Source of the DNA: Marvania coccoides
Taxonomy: Eukaryota; Chlorophyta; Trebouxiophyceae; Chlorellales; Chlorellaceae
Direction of reading: 5' to 3'
Assembly (NCBI GenBank): GCA_963854735.1
Contig: OY978097.1
Coordinates: forward strand, 2,914,001-2,978,000
Length of the DNA stretch: 64,000 nucleotides
In this document: piece after piece, positions 23,270 through 33,908 of the stretch
How the letters are laid out: every line of letters begins with the position of its first letter
Numbering within the stretch: the stretch's first letter is position 1
Notes under the pieces: model-generated
Database searches by the model: none
What the model saw: the letters and a program-made list of their open reading frames with translations, nothing else
What the model was told of the DNA's origin: nothing
Position numbers and translations under genes: made by a program

Positions 23270-23748
23270 CGTCTACTACAGAGGGTGCCCATTAAGAGAT
23301 CCGCAAGTCGACGTGCCACAAACCCCGCCACAGTAAGGCAGAGCCCCCCCTCCTCCGTCGGATCAATCCCAGTTAATAGGCTCTGGCCCCTGCCCCCGAG
23401 TCCCCGACGGCGCGACCGACAGAAAACACAGGTGCAAGACAGGCACAGGTGCATGCAGAAATGTAACTCATGCAAGACGCTCCGGACGGCGAGATACGCG
23501 AACCATCCGGTCAAGGTACAGCTCGGGCAAGCTGAGACGCCCCAGCCCCCTATCGTCCACAGTGGTCACCCAACCCCTGGCATATAGGGTTTTTGATGTA
23601 CTACCCGGTATGGTCACCCGGTATGGTTTTTCAAATGTGCCACCCTGCCTTTTGTAAACCGTCTGATAGAGACTACGAATACCCGGGAAGGTGATGCATC
23701 CAAAGTCGTGGTTGAGAGCATGTACCAAGGCAAGCAGTTGTGAACCAA
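23241..23748 (-). mobile_element. SINE-like repeat, copy A
   Basis: About 508 bases. On the minus strand it is nearly identical to copy C at 29466-29961 over its full length, and related to copies B and D. Shared blocks: ctgcttgccttgg, accataccgggtagtacat, ggggactcgggggcagggg, and a common 3' end aaaaccttgaaacct. A pol III B-box-like ggattgatcc lies in the middle. Inserted at the end of the metallothionein exon. It encodes nothing convincing. Confidence 0.75.
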
Positions 23749-23749
23749 A

Positions 23750-24389
23750 AACAAATAGTATGGCGCCGCCCTCATCAATCCAGTCTTGACTCTCTCCACC
23801 CAGCTCTTCCTGCCACCGCCGCCGCCATCGCCATTCCTTCTGCGCGTTGGTGCACAGCAGCTTGGATGCCTCCTCCTCATGCAGCGTCTCATTAGCGTGC
23901 ACGACGCCCGGCGCGCTAAACACTGCGCGCGCTTCTGGCGCCCAGCCCGACGGCGCAAAACTGGTGCCACCACCGGGAGCCCAGCCGCTGCTGCCGCCTC
24001 CTCCGCTGCAGCCCGCATTATCACCGCCCCCGTCGCCATCTCCGTGCTGGCCAGGGCACGTTTGGTGGGCCAGGGTGTCCTCTGGAGGATCTTGGAGATT
24101 AAACCAGAAACGCAGTATCGGTGCAGCAAAACGAGCCTCCACCAGCCATGGCGTGGTCTCCACTGGCGCCACTTTCATGATCTCCATCGTCGGGACCTAC
24201 AGCAGCGGGCGCAAGAAGGGTGTACGTTTGGGGCGTGGGGCCAAAACCAAAATGGCGTCGTGGAGTGATAGCTGCTGGCTGCATTGTTATCTCCAGCCAC
24301 TGTCGTCTCCCACGCCTCAGCCACTGCCGTTTCTGGCCCTTCCGCGGACACCAAGCTGCCCCAAGATCAAATGATGAGGACGGTGTCAT
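23750..24389 (-). other. GC-rich gene fragment of unknown origin
   Basis: The minus strand is open from 24187 into copy A. It shows protein-like phrasing (VETTPWLVEARFAAPILRFW; HEEEASKLLCTNAQKEWRW) but also a Gly-rich tract. No family recognised, no clear start or splice sites. It directly abuts the 5' edge of repeat copy A, so it may be a gene remnant carried or broken by the repeat. Confidence 0.25.
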
Positions 24390-24559
24390 GCAAAATGGGG
24401 AAGTAAGACTTTCAAGAACGCAAAATAAACTTTCGTATATTAGTCACCGCCACCCGGAGAATCAAATTCAGCTCTAGCTATTGGGGCTATAGAGATAAAG
24501 CAAGGGCGCTGCGCCATTAAATGCACACTTGGTACAGAGAAATTTGAGCATATGATACC

Positions 24560-25157
24560 ACAATGAGTTCTTATATTTTGCAGCCGTACCTTTCTTCTGT
24601 CCTTTCGGTTCCGCGGCGGGTCTCTTTGGCAAGATTCCGCTGCAGCTCGCATCATCTTGGGGTGGAGACGGGGCGCTACATTGGGCGGCCGCATTCGCAT
24701 CGGACATGCCGCTTGTGTGCTTCTGGTTCTTGCGAGGACGAAGAGCACATGGTTTTTCACTGCACATGCCCTTCTTTGGTAGCAATGCGTGCATCCTACC
24801 CATCTTTATTCCCTGACGCGCCATCTTCTTCTTCGTCTTCCCCTTATTCTCCTTTGAATCTTTTTCAGTTTCTGCAGCAAGCTCCGAAGCAGGTTGCTTC
24901 TTTCATTAAAGCCAGCCATGACGCTGGCGAGTACGAGAAGCTGCGTGGTTGGATATAAGCTTTTCTTTTTTTTTCCTTTGTTATTTTTTTCTCTGTTTCT
25001 TTTAGCGGTTGGTTTTTCTTTGGTCTTTCTTTATTATCATTTTCATTCATCAATTTATTATTATTATTTCTGCTTGCACTTCGGTGCCAGTCTGCTATGT
25101 TGCCTTAGTTGCTTCTTTGTGCGGACTTTAAACCTGTAATGTATGTATGTATGTATA
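24560..25157 (+). mobile_element. LINE retrotransposon, 5'-truncated 3' end
   Basis: A plus frame ending at 24958 gives the classic C-terminal zinc knuckle of non-LTR reverse transcriptase ORFs: SLARFRCSSHHLGVETGRY, then CRLCASGSCEDEEHMVFHC. This is followed by a T-rich 3' UTR and a (gtat)n tail at about 25141-25157, a common LINE 3' end. The reverse transcriptase core is absent, so this is a dead-on-arrival 5'-truncated copy. A second, inverted copy of the 3' end is at 25838-25912. Confidence 0.72.
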
Positions 25158-25187
25158 TGAAAAAAATGTAGAAACTCTTAGAAAACT

Positions 25188-25221
25188 AGTAGGAACAGGC
25201 GCCTAGGAACAGGCGTCTTCC
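25188..25221 (+). repeat. Short direct duplication
   Basis: Two adjacent copies of a 14-base unit, taggaacaggcg plus two bases, just after the LINE tail. Confidence 0.7.
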
Positions 25222-25334
25222 CCCTTGCGACTATTTTTTCATTTTTAAACAAGACGAGCTTAGTTATCCTCGGAATATATAATACACTGTATATTATATT
25301 ATATTTGAAACATTGAAAACCTTGAAACCTATCA

Positions 25335-25784
25335 CTGTCACATTTCCAGTGAGCACACCGGGTAGTACACCACAAACCCTTTAGCCCGGGGTTGAGTGAC
25401 CGCTGTAGATGGGAGGGGTGCTGGGCGGGCCAGCATTGCCCAAGCGCGAACCCCAAACCGGACGGGCCGTTTGCCGTCCGGAGAGTCCTGCTTTCCCCCC
25501 ATTTTTTTTATATTTTATTTTATTTATTTTATTTATGTCGGTCGCGCCGGTGGGGGACTCAGGAAGGCAGGGGCCAGAGTCTTATATTGTGGGCGACGGT
25601 GCGGTCGCCGGCGCAGTGGCAGTATCCGTACGTCCACAGTACCTGGGGTCGATCCCACCGGTGGAAGGGGGTACTCCGCCTTACTGTGGCGGGGTGAGTG
25701 GCACGTCGCCTTGCAGGTCTCTATAAGAGCGCCTTCGGTAGTAGACGTTACAACGATATGTAAACCCATAAACCCATAAACCCA
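25335..25784 (+). mobile_element. SINE-like repeat, copy B (divergent subfamily)
   Basis: Plus-strand relative of copies A and C: caccgggtagtacaccacaa, ggcaggggccagagtc, ctgtggcggggtgagtggca. It carries a better tRNA-like promoter than A and C: A-box-like ggcgcagtgg near 25610 and B-box-like gggtcgatccc near 25647, about 36 bases apart. It ends in three aaacccat units (25763-25783). The 5' 100 bases found in A and C are missing. A detached repeat 3' end (aaaaccttgaaacct) sits just upstream at 25316-25330. Confidence 0.65.
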
Positions 25785-25837
25785 TATTTGGGGCATGCGA
25801 AAAAGAAAGAAAAAAAGTTGCCAACATTTTTGTTGCA

Positions 25838-25912
25838 CGTACATACATACATATTTACATACATTGCAGGGTCTTAAGTCCGCACTAAAGGGCAACTAAG
25901 ACCCCATATCAC
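25838..25912 (-). mobile_element. Inverted LINE 3'-end copy
   Basis: Reverse complement matches the end of the LINE fragment: ttagttgcc, a block with gtgcggactt, then tgcaatgtatgt and a (gtat)n tail. Only about 75 bases remain. With 24560-25157 it forms an inverted pair around SINE copy B. Confidence 0.6.
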
Positions 25913-25974
25913 ACTGGCACGCTAGTGAAACCCGCGCACGTAGGAATAAATAAGTATAGAGGCCTAAGCAAATG

Positions 25975-26300
25975 CGCTTCCGTAAACGGAAGAAAATTAT
26001 CAGGGTATATGCGGTAACGTATTAGAACCCTTGGATGTGCGGTGAGGTACATTATATGCTTGGTATGCATGCCGTCAATTCAAATATACAAGGATAGAAA
26101 GTACGAAAATAAATATATGAACAGTGTTGAAACGCACTGTATCCCTACGTTAATGGAAGAAAAGTATCAGGGTGTATGTGGTTAAGTATTAGAACCCGTA
26201 TATGCCGTGAAGTGCGTATATGCTTGATGTGCACGTCAATTCAAATATATCTGCAACGATAGAAACTATAAAATTCAATTCTATAAAAGTTGTTAAATTG
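25975..26300 (+). repeat. Degenerate tandem duplication, ~165-base unit
   Basis: Two consecutive units share ggaagaaaattatcagggta / ggaagaaaagtatcagggtg, gtattagaaccc, atgcttg and gtcaattcaaatata at matching spacing. Non-coding, AT-rich. Origin unknown. Confidence 0.65.
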
Positions 26301-26739
26301 CACAATGTATATTCACTCCATGCACTAATCGCCATTCACCGCCCACTGCCACACCGATGAACAACAAATGGCCAAGCATACCACAATTGGCACCTCACCA
26401 CCTCATGCCCACCAAATAGCCTGTTTTTCACAACGTAGCCGAATAAAATGGGAAGCATCAGGAACCCCTAAGCCGAAAGCAAATATAAACGAGAAAACAG
26501 GACATTAAGGATGTAAGATGTCAAAATCAACAGCTGATATTTCAACTCCAGGAACTTTGCTTTTCGCCGTCGGTCTCCAACCATCGCTCACTCAAGGAAA
26601 AAGCCGAACCATATATGGGGCGCGTAATTATATATTTCACGGGGAGAATAATAAGATAGGTGAAGATCTAACATCTACATATGTTGAAAACATGCCATAT
26701 GTGGGGTGAAGTGGAAGAGAAAAGAACAAGACGAAATTA

Positions 26740-26825
26740 TTCTACAGCGATTATTCTACAGCGATTATATATAGCGGTTATTATACAGTACAGTTATTAT
26801 ACAGCGAGATTACTCTACAGTTTTT
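26740..26825 (+). repeat. Short imperfect minisatellite
   Basis: About six imperfect copies of a cgattattctacag-like unit (tattctacagcgattatt, tattatacag, attactctacag), about 120 bases upstream of the selenium-binding-protein-like gene. Confidence 0.7.
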
Positions 26826-26940
26826 TATTTCGAGACCAGCGCTATTAATATCTATAATGCTACCTTTCAATATAGTGTATTAAGGTGGTTCTGCGTGGAA
26901 ATAAATCCATTGCAACTGCTTCTGAACTAAGTGACCATCA

Positions 26941-28795
26941 ATGAGGGCCTTACTTCTTTTCGCGATGGGGCTCGTTTCGGCGTCTGTAGCGCTGGGCCAG
27001 AACACTTCAACGTGAGTATATCGGGTGGGGGTTATTGAGAAGGCGCCGAAGTTGCCTTTGTGATTTGTTAATTCACAAAGGTGCCCCGCCACCACACCGT
27101 CGCCCTCCCTGGGGCGCTTCCCTGAGGAGAACAGATTGCGCCCATGAAGCACAAGATTATCACCTCTGGGCAAGCTCCGCCAGCACCTTCTAACGACAGC
27201 ACTATCTAAATTATATAAATTGCAGGTATCTGCTTGCCTGGAGCGGGCCTGACAACACGAAGAAGTGCAATGACGCGCTTGTTGTACTGGATGCCACAAC
27301 CACATCCCCCTCATTTGGCAGCGTCGTGGCCGCCTCTTTCATCCCCAAGAAAGGCGTTGAGCCCCACCACGTGGGAGTGTCAGCCGATGGAACCACCCTG
27401 GGAGCAGGTAATACGAATGCCTTACAGAAGCGCACTTCTCGTTTTCTTTGCGGCATCCTAGGAGCACCGTGCACGCACCCAGCTCAGAGCTTAATATCAT
27501 TCTTGACTTACTAACCGAAGAAGCCATCTCTTAAAACAGGGGGCATTCAAGCGTTTCTGGAAGACAACCCCGCCATCTACTTGTTCAATATCTCAGACCC
27601 TAGGGCGCCCAAGTACCTGAAGAGCGTGAAACCCCAGAAAGCAGCGGTGCCAGACTCTTTCTTCCCCATCTCCGCCGCCCTAGGAGGCGGCTTTTTGGTC
27701 ACCCTGATGGGTGGGAAGAACGGCAAGGGCTCTGGCCGTATCCTCAAGCTAGATTCCAATTACAACAAGGTTGCCGAGTTTCCCCAACACACTGAATCTA
27801 TTCCCGGCAAGTTCAACCCTCACGGCATCGCTGTTGATGTCTCCCGCAAGCGCATCGTCACGGCTGATTATCTGGACTTGTCATCCACCCTCTACAAGTA
27901 TGGAGCAAAGCCGGGCTCAAAAAGTGCGCTGCGCACGACCTTCCGCGTGTGGAGCTTCGTCGGCAACTTTACGGAGCTGAGCTTGCTGCATACCTTCGAT
28001 GCTGGGCCGTTAAACAGCGCTGGATTTATGATGGCTGGTTTGGTTCGCTCAACTGGCGTGGCGGTGGTTAGCTCGGGCAAAGGCACCCTTTACGGCGTCG
28101 ACCTGAGTAACCCGTCATTGGACATTACCAAGCCAGTGTATGTTGCTGGAAACGATACCTCCAGCTGCGTGTTCAGTTTTTTTCAGGGTGGCACGCGTGC
28201 GCTCATTACCTTGCTCGGCCTCAACCTTGTTCAACTGGTGGACACCACTGACCCCTGGAAATGGAGCATGCTGCAAGAGTACTCCCTGCCCACCGGGTCT
28301 TCCCCGCACGCTGTTGTGATCACGCCCACTGGCAGCCTGGCAGCGGTGAGATAGTAAAATATTTTTGTATGAGACCACAACGCTATCACCCCGAGCCCAA
28401 TATCATGAACATGCACTTTAATCCGAACTTCGTATATTTTGCAGGTCTCACTGTACTATTGGGATCAGAAGAATAATGGAAAGCGCTACGGCACCCTCGA
28501 TTATCCCGGCTCCAAAGAAATGTAAGAGGCCCTGTACTATGGCCACACGTTTTTTTTTCATACTGTGCACGGTCATTATCCTTCTGCATGGTCATTTTGA
28601 CGTGGTTTCCTTTGCTCATATGTTTCTTTCTTCACGTGGATCTGCAGTGCTTTCTTCGACATTGCGGCCGATGGAAACAGTTTCTCTCTGCGCTCAATGA
28701 CGGACTTCAAGACAGCCGTAAATACATACTTAGGCCATGGAAAGTGCGGGGAGTGGCGGCCCCACGGCATGGCGTGGAAGTCTATTTTGGTGTAG
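26941..28795 (+). CDS. Secreted selenium-binding-protein-like beta-propeller
   Basis: Five exons: 26941-27011, 27226-27407, 27540-28345, 28445-28521 and 28648-28795; phases agree throughout, 427 residues. Signal peptide MRALLLFAMGLVSASVALGQ. The body follows the SELENBP1/SBP56 (methanethiol oxidase) pattern: YLLAWSGPD, DALVVLDATTTSPSFGSVV, PHHVGVSADG, IYLFNISDPRAPKYLKSV, GFLVTLMGGKNGKGSG, NPHGIAVDVSRKRIVTADY, RTTFRVWSF, and terminal RPHGMAWKSILV. Family role: copper-dependent methanethiol oxidation in SELENBP1/MTO. The selenium-binding Cys of the mammalian protein is not seen here; conserved His residues are. Secretion is unusual for the family. The gene lies inside the repeat island, between inverted SINE copies A and C. 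Confidence 0.75.
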
Positions 28796-29150
28796 GCGGG
28801 CGTAATGACACTCTGCCTTCCATCATGATGATCAAGTTCACAAAAAAAAATAAAAAATGGTAGTCCATGCAATTTCCCATTCATTGGTTGGAGCGATATT
28901 TATTTAAACACGTATATTCACCTCGCTTATCATCATACGCAATGTATGTATGTATGTATCGTCCTGCCAATTATTAAGGTTCTGTCAACTGCATTATGTC
29001 AGCTGCGTCGCATTCAAATGAGCGTTATTAATTCTTAATTATTGAAAAGTTGTCAATATCCCAATCAATTAAAATTGAAAAATGACATTTATTGTGAATA
29101 TGTTTATGTATTGTCATTTTTATCATAATACTATCCATCTGTAAGCATGC
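28796..29150. other. AT-rich spacer with (atgt)n run
   Basis: 3' region of the selenium-binding-protein-like gene. It contains an (atgt)n run near 28940-28957 like the LINE tails. No gene seen. Confidence 0.5.
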
Positions 29151-29372
29151 ATGCCATGGTCGTCGGTTGGTATCGATTTTCGGGTGTTTACACTACTCCT
29201 CGAGCTGCACATCCTCCGCACCTGCACGGCCCTCCACCAAGAACGAGCGCCGGCGCTCTCGGCGGCGAACAAGGCGCCGTTGGTGAGGGACCCGATGACG
29301 CTGGGGGCCGCAGACCTCACCTTGGTGGCGGCTTTGGTGAGGGCTCACTCGGAGCACGTGGCGGCGGCGTGA
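29151..29372 (+). pseudogene. GC-rich coding-like fragment
   Basis: A 73-codon frame, GC-rich in an AT-rich setting. Translation includes LELHILRTCTALHQERAPAL and MTLGAADLTLVAALVRAHSE. It looks like one exon of a lost gene next to the 5' edge of repeat copy C. No family, splice sites or partner exons recognised. Confidence 0.25.
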
Positions 29373-29465
29373 TGGGCGGTAGGACCAGAGCTCAAAAGGG
29401 GCGTGGTGATGGAGGCGACGAACTTTCTGATTTATTCTTAATATATTTTTTTTTAATTTTTTTCT

Positions 29466-29961
29466 TTGGTTTACACCTGCTTGCCTTGGTGCATGCTCTC
29501 AACCACGACTTTGGATGCATCACCTCCCCAGGTAGTCGTAGTCTCTAAAAGACGGTTTACAAAAGGCAGGGTGGCACATTTGAAGTGACCATACCGGGTA
29601 GTACATCAAAAACCCTATATGCCAGGGGTTGGGTGACCAGTGGACGAGAGGGGGCTGGGGCGTCTCAGCTTGCCCAAGCTGTACCTTGACCAGCCAGTTC
29701 GCGTATCTCGCCGTCTGGAGCGTCTTGCATGATTTGCCCTGCTGCATGCAACTGTGCCTGCCATGCACCTGCTTTGGTTATGCCGGTCGCGCCGTCGGGG
29801 ACTCGGGGGCAGGGGCCAGAGCCTATTAACTGGGATTGAACCGACGGAGGAGGGGGGGGCTCTGCCTCACTGTGGTGGGGTTTGTGGCATGTCGCCTTGC
29901 GGATCTCTATAGGGACACACCTCGGTAGGAGACGTTTAACCTCTGTAAAACCTTGAAACCT
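29466..29961 (+). mobile_element. SINE-like repeat, copy C
   Basis: About 496 bases, near-identical to copy A but in the opposite orientation; ends ctgtaaaaccttgaaacct. B-box-like gggattgaacc near 29829. Together with copy A it brackets about 5.7 kb. Confidence 0.75.
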
Positions 29962-30395
29962 ACTCGCTGACGAAATCAGAAGCAAATGGCGACTTCAACA
30001 GCTTTCCATGCATCACCTGCATGACCCAACATAATTTGTCATTATGATGGGACCCCTTCTACTCTTTCTTTTGATTTGCCAAGGCTGGCGTGCCTTGAAT
30101 TATCACAGTTATCTTAAACACACGACAAACAATCAAACTACAGAAACCGAATCAACAATCGCCATTTGTGATTGCGCGAAATCAAATCTCGTGCGTAAAA
30201 CATGAATCACATAAAATTTTCAAGAAAGTTAGCAAAAAATATAATGTCCTTGATAACCGCCGCCGTGCGCAAACTGCCAGCGCTCTCAGCTACGAAAAGA
30301 GGGGGTCTCTCAAATTTCCCTCTATAACGGGACAGACAGTGCATTCAAATGTAAAATAAAAAAACTCGTTCTCTCGCTGTATCCATTCATTCTTA
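29962..30395. other. Intergenic region, no gene seen
   Basis: Between repeat copy C and the end of the isoamylase gene. AT-rich, no coding pattern or RNA gene seen. Confidence 0.5.
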
Positions 30396-33300
30396 TTACT
30401 TGTGCTCAACCACCGCAGCGACCAACACAAACGCCGCCTTGCCAGCCACCAAATATTCCCTGCCTTCCACCTCAAAGTAGTCGCCCAGGGCCGCATCTTT
30501 AGGGGGCAGCAGGCTGGTGTCCACCGCCACGAGCCAGGAGTGCCCAGCAGGCGGGGCAGGCAGCGCCGCTGTCAGTGCTAGCGGGTGAGGGTTGAAACCT
30601 ATGTAGACTGCGCTGCCGTCGGGGTGACGCACCGAAAACGCGAGATAACTGGCGCCATGCGGCGTGGGGTGCCCTCCAAAGGGCTCCCCTCCGGCTGCGA
30701 TTGTGGCCCCCACCCACTCGGGCTCAGCGCCGCCAGCGCCATGCCAAGAAATGTCGCGCGGGGAGTCGAATCGCGGGGGCAGCAGCAGGTGCGCCAGGCG
30801 GCGGCGCAGGCGCATCAGAATCCCCATAAAGCGCGCCATTTCCACGTCAGCAATCGCCTCATGCGGGATCATGGGCACGCCTTGTGCCAGCGCCACCGCC
30901 ACCAGCAGCGACTTTGCGATCGTCGATGCGGCAGGCGCTGGGCCGGGGTGGCCTGATGCCGCGAGCGCTGCCCCCGCGGCGGCGGCGGACTCGGCCGCCA
31001 GGGTCAGCAGGGAGGGTCCGTTTGGTGGGGTAGGAGCGTTAAGACCGAAGGACGCTCGCCGGGGCACCGCCAGGTTTCCTGGGTTGCTCTCGCTCCAGCC
31101 AGCGTCAAACAGACTGGCGCTGCCGGAGAGCCGCTCCGCCACGGCGTCTATCGCGGCGTGGGTGCCCTCTGCGATGAAGGCAACGACGTCGCGGGAGAAC
31201 GCGGAGTTGCTCTGCTGCCAGAGGCCCCAGTGGGGAAAGCCCCGGCCGCCGGCGCGGGGGAGAAGGGCGTCGTTGGAGGGCGCCGCCACGAGCTTGAGGC
31301 GCGACAGTACTGGGTCTTTGCAAAGGGCTTCAGCAAAGGGAGGGGCGTCTTGTACGACACCCTCAGCGTCTGCATTTTCAAGGAATAGGGGGTTGTTTAA
31401 TCGTCGCATAGTAGCATCAATGCAAATTCTGTGATGAAAGTAGAGCCAAAAAATGGGAAAATGTAGTCATATAAAACTCAATGAGATAATTAATTAATTA
31501 ATCAGTACAATAAATAAAAGAATAAAAAAAACCAAGAGCCTCTTCTATCTTTACCTTGCACCAGGTTCTCGGCGTTCAGCACGTAGAACCCGTCCACCCC
31601 AAACTCACGCGCCCACGACCGCATTGCGCGCAGCATGAGCTCCTGCACTGCCGGGTGCCCGCAGTTGAGCACGCCGTTGGGGCGATAGTACGCCTTGTGG
31701 TCCAGCCCTCTGAGGGAGACGGCAGCAGGGTAGGCGTCCACACCGTCCGCAGTGAAGGTGGGGTCCACAGACAGCAGCACCTCAATGCCCGCAGCATGCA
31801 GCGCATGCACCATGGTGCGCAGCTCCGTCACCGCAGCCCCAGGGTTGCGAGCGTCGGTGCTGAGCGCGGGATCAGGGGCAAAGATCGACACCGCCGCGCG
31901 GTGGGACGCCCCCAGGCCCTTGCAGGTCGAGTAGCAGGGCGTCAACACCACCGCGGTGGCTCCGACGGCACGAATGTGATCGATGCGCTCCGCCACGCCA
32001 AGAAACGTGCCAGGGTGCGAAACTTTGGGGCCCTGGGCAAAGCTCTTGACGTCCACCTCCAGCACACGCATGCCCTCCAACGGCCGGCCCAGCGACAGGC
32101 TCACGCCCTCCGTTCCACCTCCAAATTCGGTGTGCAGCCCCGGTCCGGCGATGGCACTCGCCGCCAGCACCTTTTTTCCGTCCGCCAGCTCCAAAACGGG
32201 GAGGGGGAGCGGGGGAGCGGGCTCGGTGGGGAGGTGCACCAGCGCTGGGGCCTCTGGGTCCAGCAGCACCTGCTCAGGCTGCACTCTGTACCCCGACTCC
32301 CATGAGACGTCCCCGTCAACCCTCCAGCCGTAGCACAGCTGCCCCAGGTTGGAGAGGCCGGGCAGCGCCACGTGCCAAACGTCGCCCGTGCGGTTCAGCA
32401 CGGGGTCCAGCGCCAATTCCACCGAGGTCCAGTTGGAGGAGGAGCCGTCCGCGGGGGGCGGCCTCATGACAACTAGTGCTACTGACGAACCCCCACGGCA
32501 GCGCACAGCGAAGTTCACGGTAGCTGCCTCGGTGTCGCCCGCGGGTTTCTTCTTCTTGGGCTTGCCTGCGGGGGCAGGGGCGGCGGCGGCGCGGGAGGGG
32601 CCCAGCGGGGAGGCAGTCCCAGCCTGCAAGCCGATGAGCGTCGAAAAGTGGCGCCCCTGCAGCGGCGCAGCAAACTTGCGCTTCTTATGGGGGGCGTCGG
32701 TGTCTTGCGCAGGCTCCAGCGACACCACGAAGGCCAGAGTGAGAGGGGCAAGGGAGGAGGGCACGGTGAGAGTAATTGAAGCAGAGTTGCCGCCAAACGG
32801 CTGCATGGGAGACAGCATGGCACCAGACGCGCCGTCCACGCGACTGTCGGGAGGTACCACCGCTTCGGGGTGCTGCCAGGCGTGCGGGGAGCTCCGATAC
32901 ACGCCCCTGCAGATATATCAAAATAAAGAAGATCGGTTTAAACAATTGAACAATTGAGAAGAAAGATTAAGAAATGATTGCAAAGGAATGAGTGTGTTTT
33001 TTTACTACATACCACAGCAGCTCGGCCGTGTGGCCGGGTTCCACCCCCTCCAGGATGACTTGGATGACGTGTGAATCGGCAGAGGCGTGCTGCAGCACCC
33101 GCACCATCTGTCCGCCCCTGCAAGGCCACACACTGGTGGACACAGGTCCAGAGGGCGCCGGACGGTCGGCATGGTCTTTCTGGCGAATGGCGCGCAGCTC
33201 TGTGGGAGGGGAGGCCACCGCAGACAGCCTGGAACCCGCCCTGGACTGCTGGCCGGAGGGGCGAGGCTTGGTGTTCCGCCCAGGCGCAGAAACCCCATCT

Positions 33301-33404
33301 TTCCCGGGGACAGTGCAATCTATGCGGGTGCAGTGAGCCACCCGCGGAGCGTGCGAGTGTGGCTGGGCAGTGAAGAGGCCCTGGAGGGCATGACCGCTTT
33401 GCAT
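30396..33404 (-). CDS. ISA2: Isoamylase-2-like starch debranching subunit
   Basis: Three exons on the minus strand: 33404-33013, 32906-31555, 31369-30396, phases consistent, 905 residues. Typical isoamylase landmarks: WGVYRSSPHAWQHP, a CBM48-like N-terminal half (LCYGWRVDGDVSWESGYR), the GH13 barrel (RIDHIRAVGATAVVLTPCYS, ELRTMVHALHAAGIEVLLSV, VDGFYVLNAEN) and a C-terminal IGFNPHPLALTAALP. The catalytic residues are gone: the nucleophile motif FRFDL is FYVLN (Leu574), and the acid motif AEPWD is AAPSND (Ala611). In plants and Chlamydomonas, ISA2 is the non-catalytic partner of ISA1 in the debranching complex that trims amylopectin in the plastid. This fits ISA2 identity. The N-terminus is Gln/His/Arg-rich, a possible transit peptide. 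Confidence 0.85.
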
Positions 33405-33908
33405 TAAAATAATAATCTCACTTGCTGGGCGAGGTTGACACCGCAACCTACACTAAGCCGGCTGTTTAACTCGTCGTGAATTTTATTAAATTAATAAAAT
33501 GAAAATTGATGCGGATCTGAGCAAGCGAGAGGGGAGATTTTAACGGAGAGAAGATTTTTTGCTTTTTGGCAATCTGTCGAATCTATTTGAAAAAAATCGA
33601 ATGTTTTCACTGGTTCATTAGTGGGTGCTGTAAATATTTGCTGACCTCCCTCTCGTGCAGTGCTCGCTCAGCCACTAGTGGGTGCTTGACACGTGATAGT
33701 AATATATATTTTTTCAAGAAGGGAACTGTACTTGTGATCATGAATTGCAGCAACTCAATGGTTAAGCAATGTTGAATAAATCATAAATCATTACGCCACC
33801 GCTGGCTGGACTTCACCCCAAGAGACAAGTCATGTCCAGCCCCCCTCTCCTACAGAAAAGATGGCATCCATTCACAGCCGTCACAAAGCTAGCTTCTTCT
33901 CCAGAAGC
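33405..33908. other. Intergenic region, no gene seen
   Basis: 504 bases upstream of the isoamylase start, AT-rich. It must hold that gene's promoter and the 3' UTR of the next minus-strand gene. No conserved frame. Confidence 0.5.

Noticed and set aside
25605..25670. tRNA gene
   Set aside because: A- and B-box-like motifs are present, but I could not fold a cloverleaf with proper stems. The sequence belongs to a repeated element, so SINE is the better call.
25763..25784. aaacccat repeats as an interstitial telomere
   Set aside because: Only three units, and the unit has an extra base compared with the plant telomere aaaccct. It is better read as the tail of SINE copy B.
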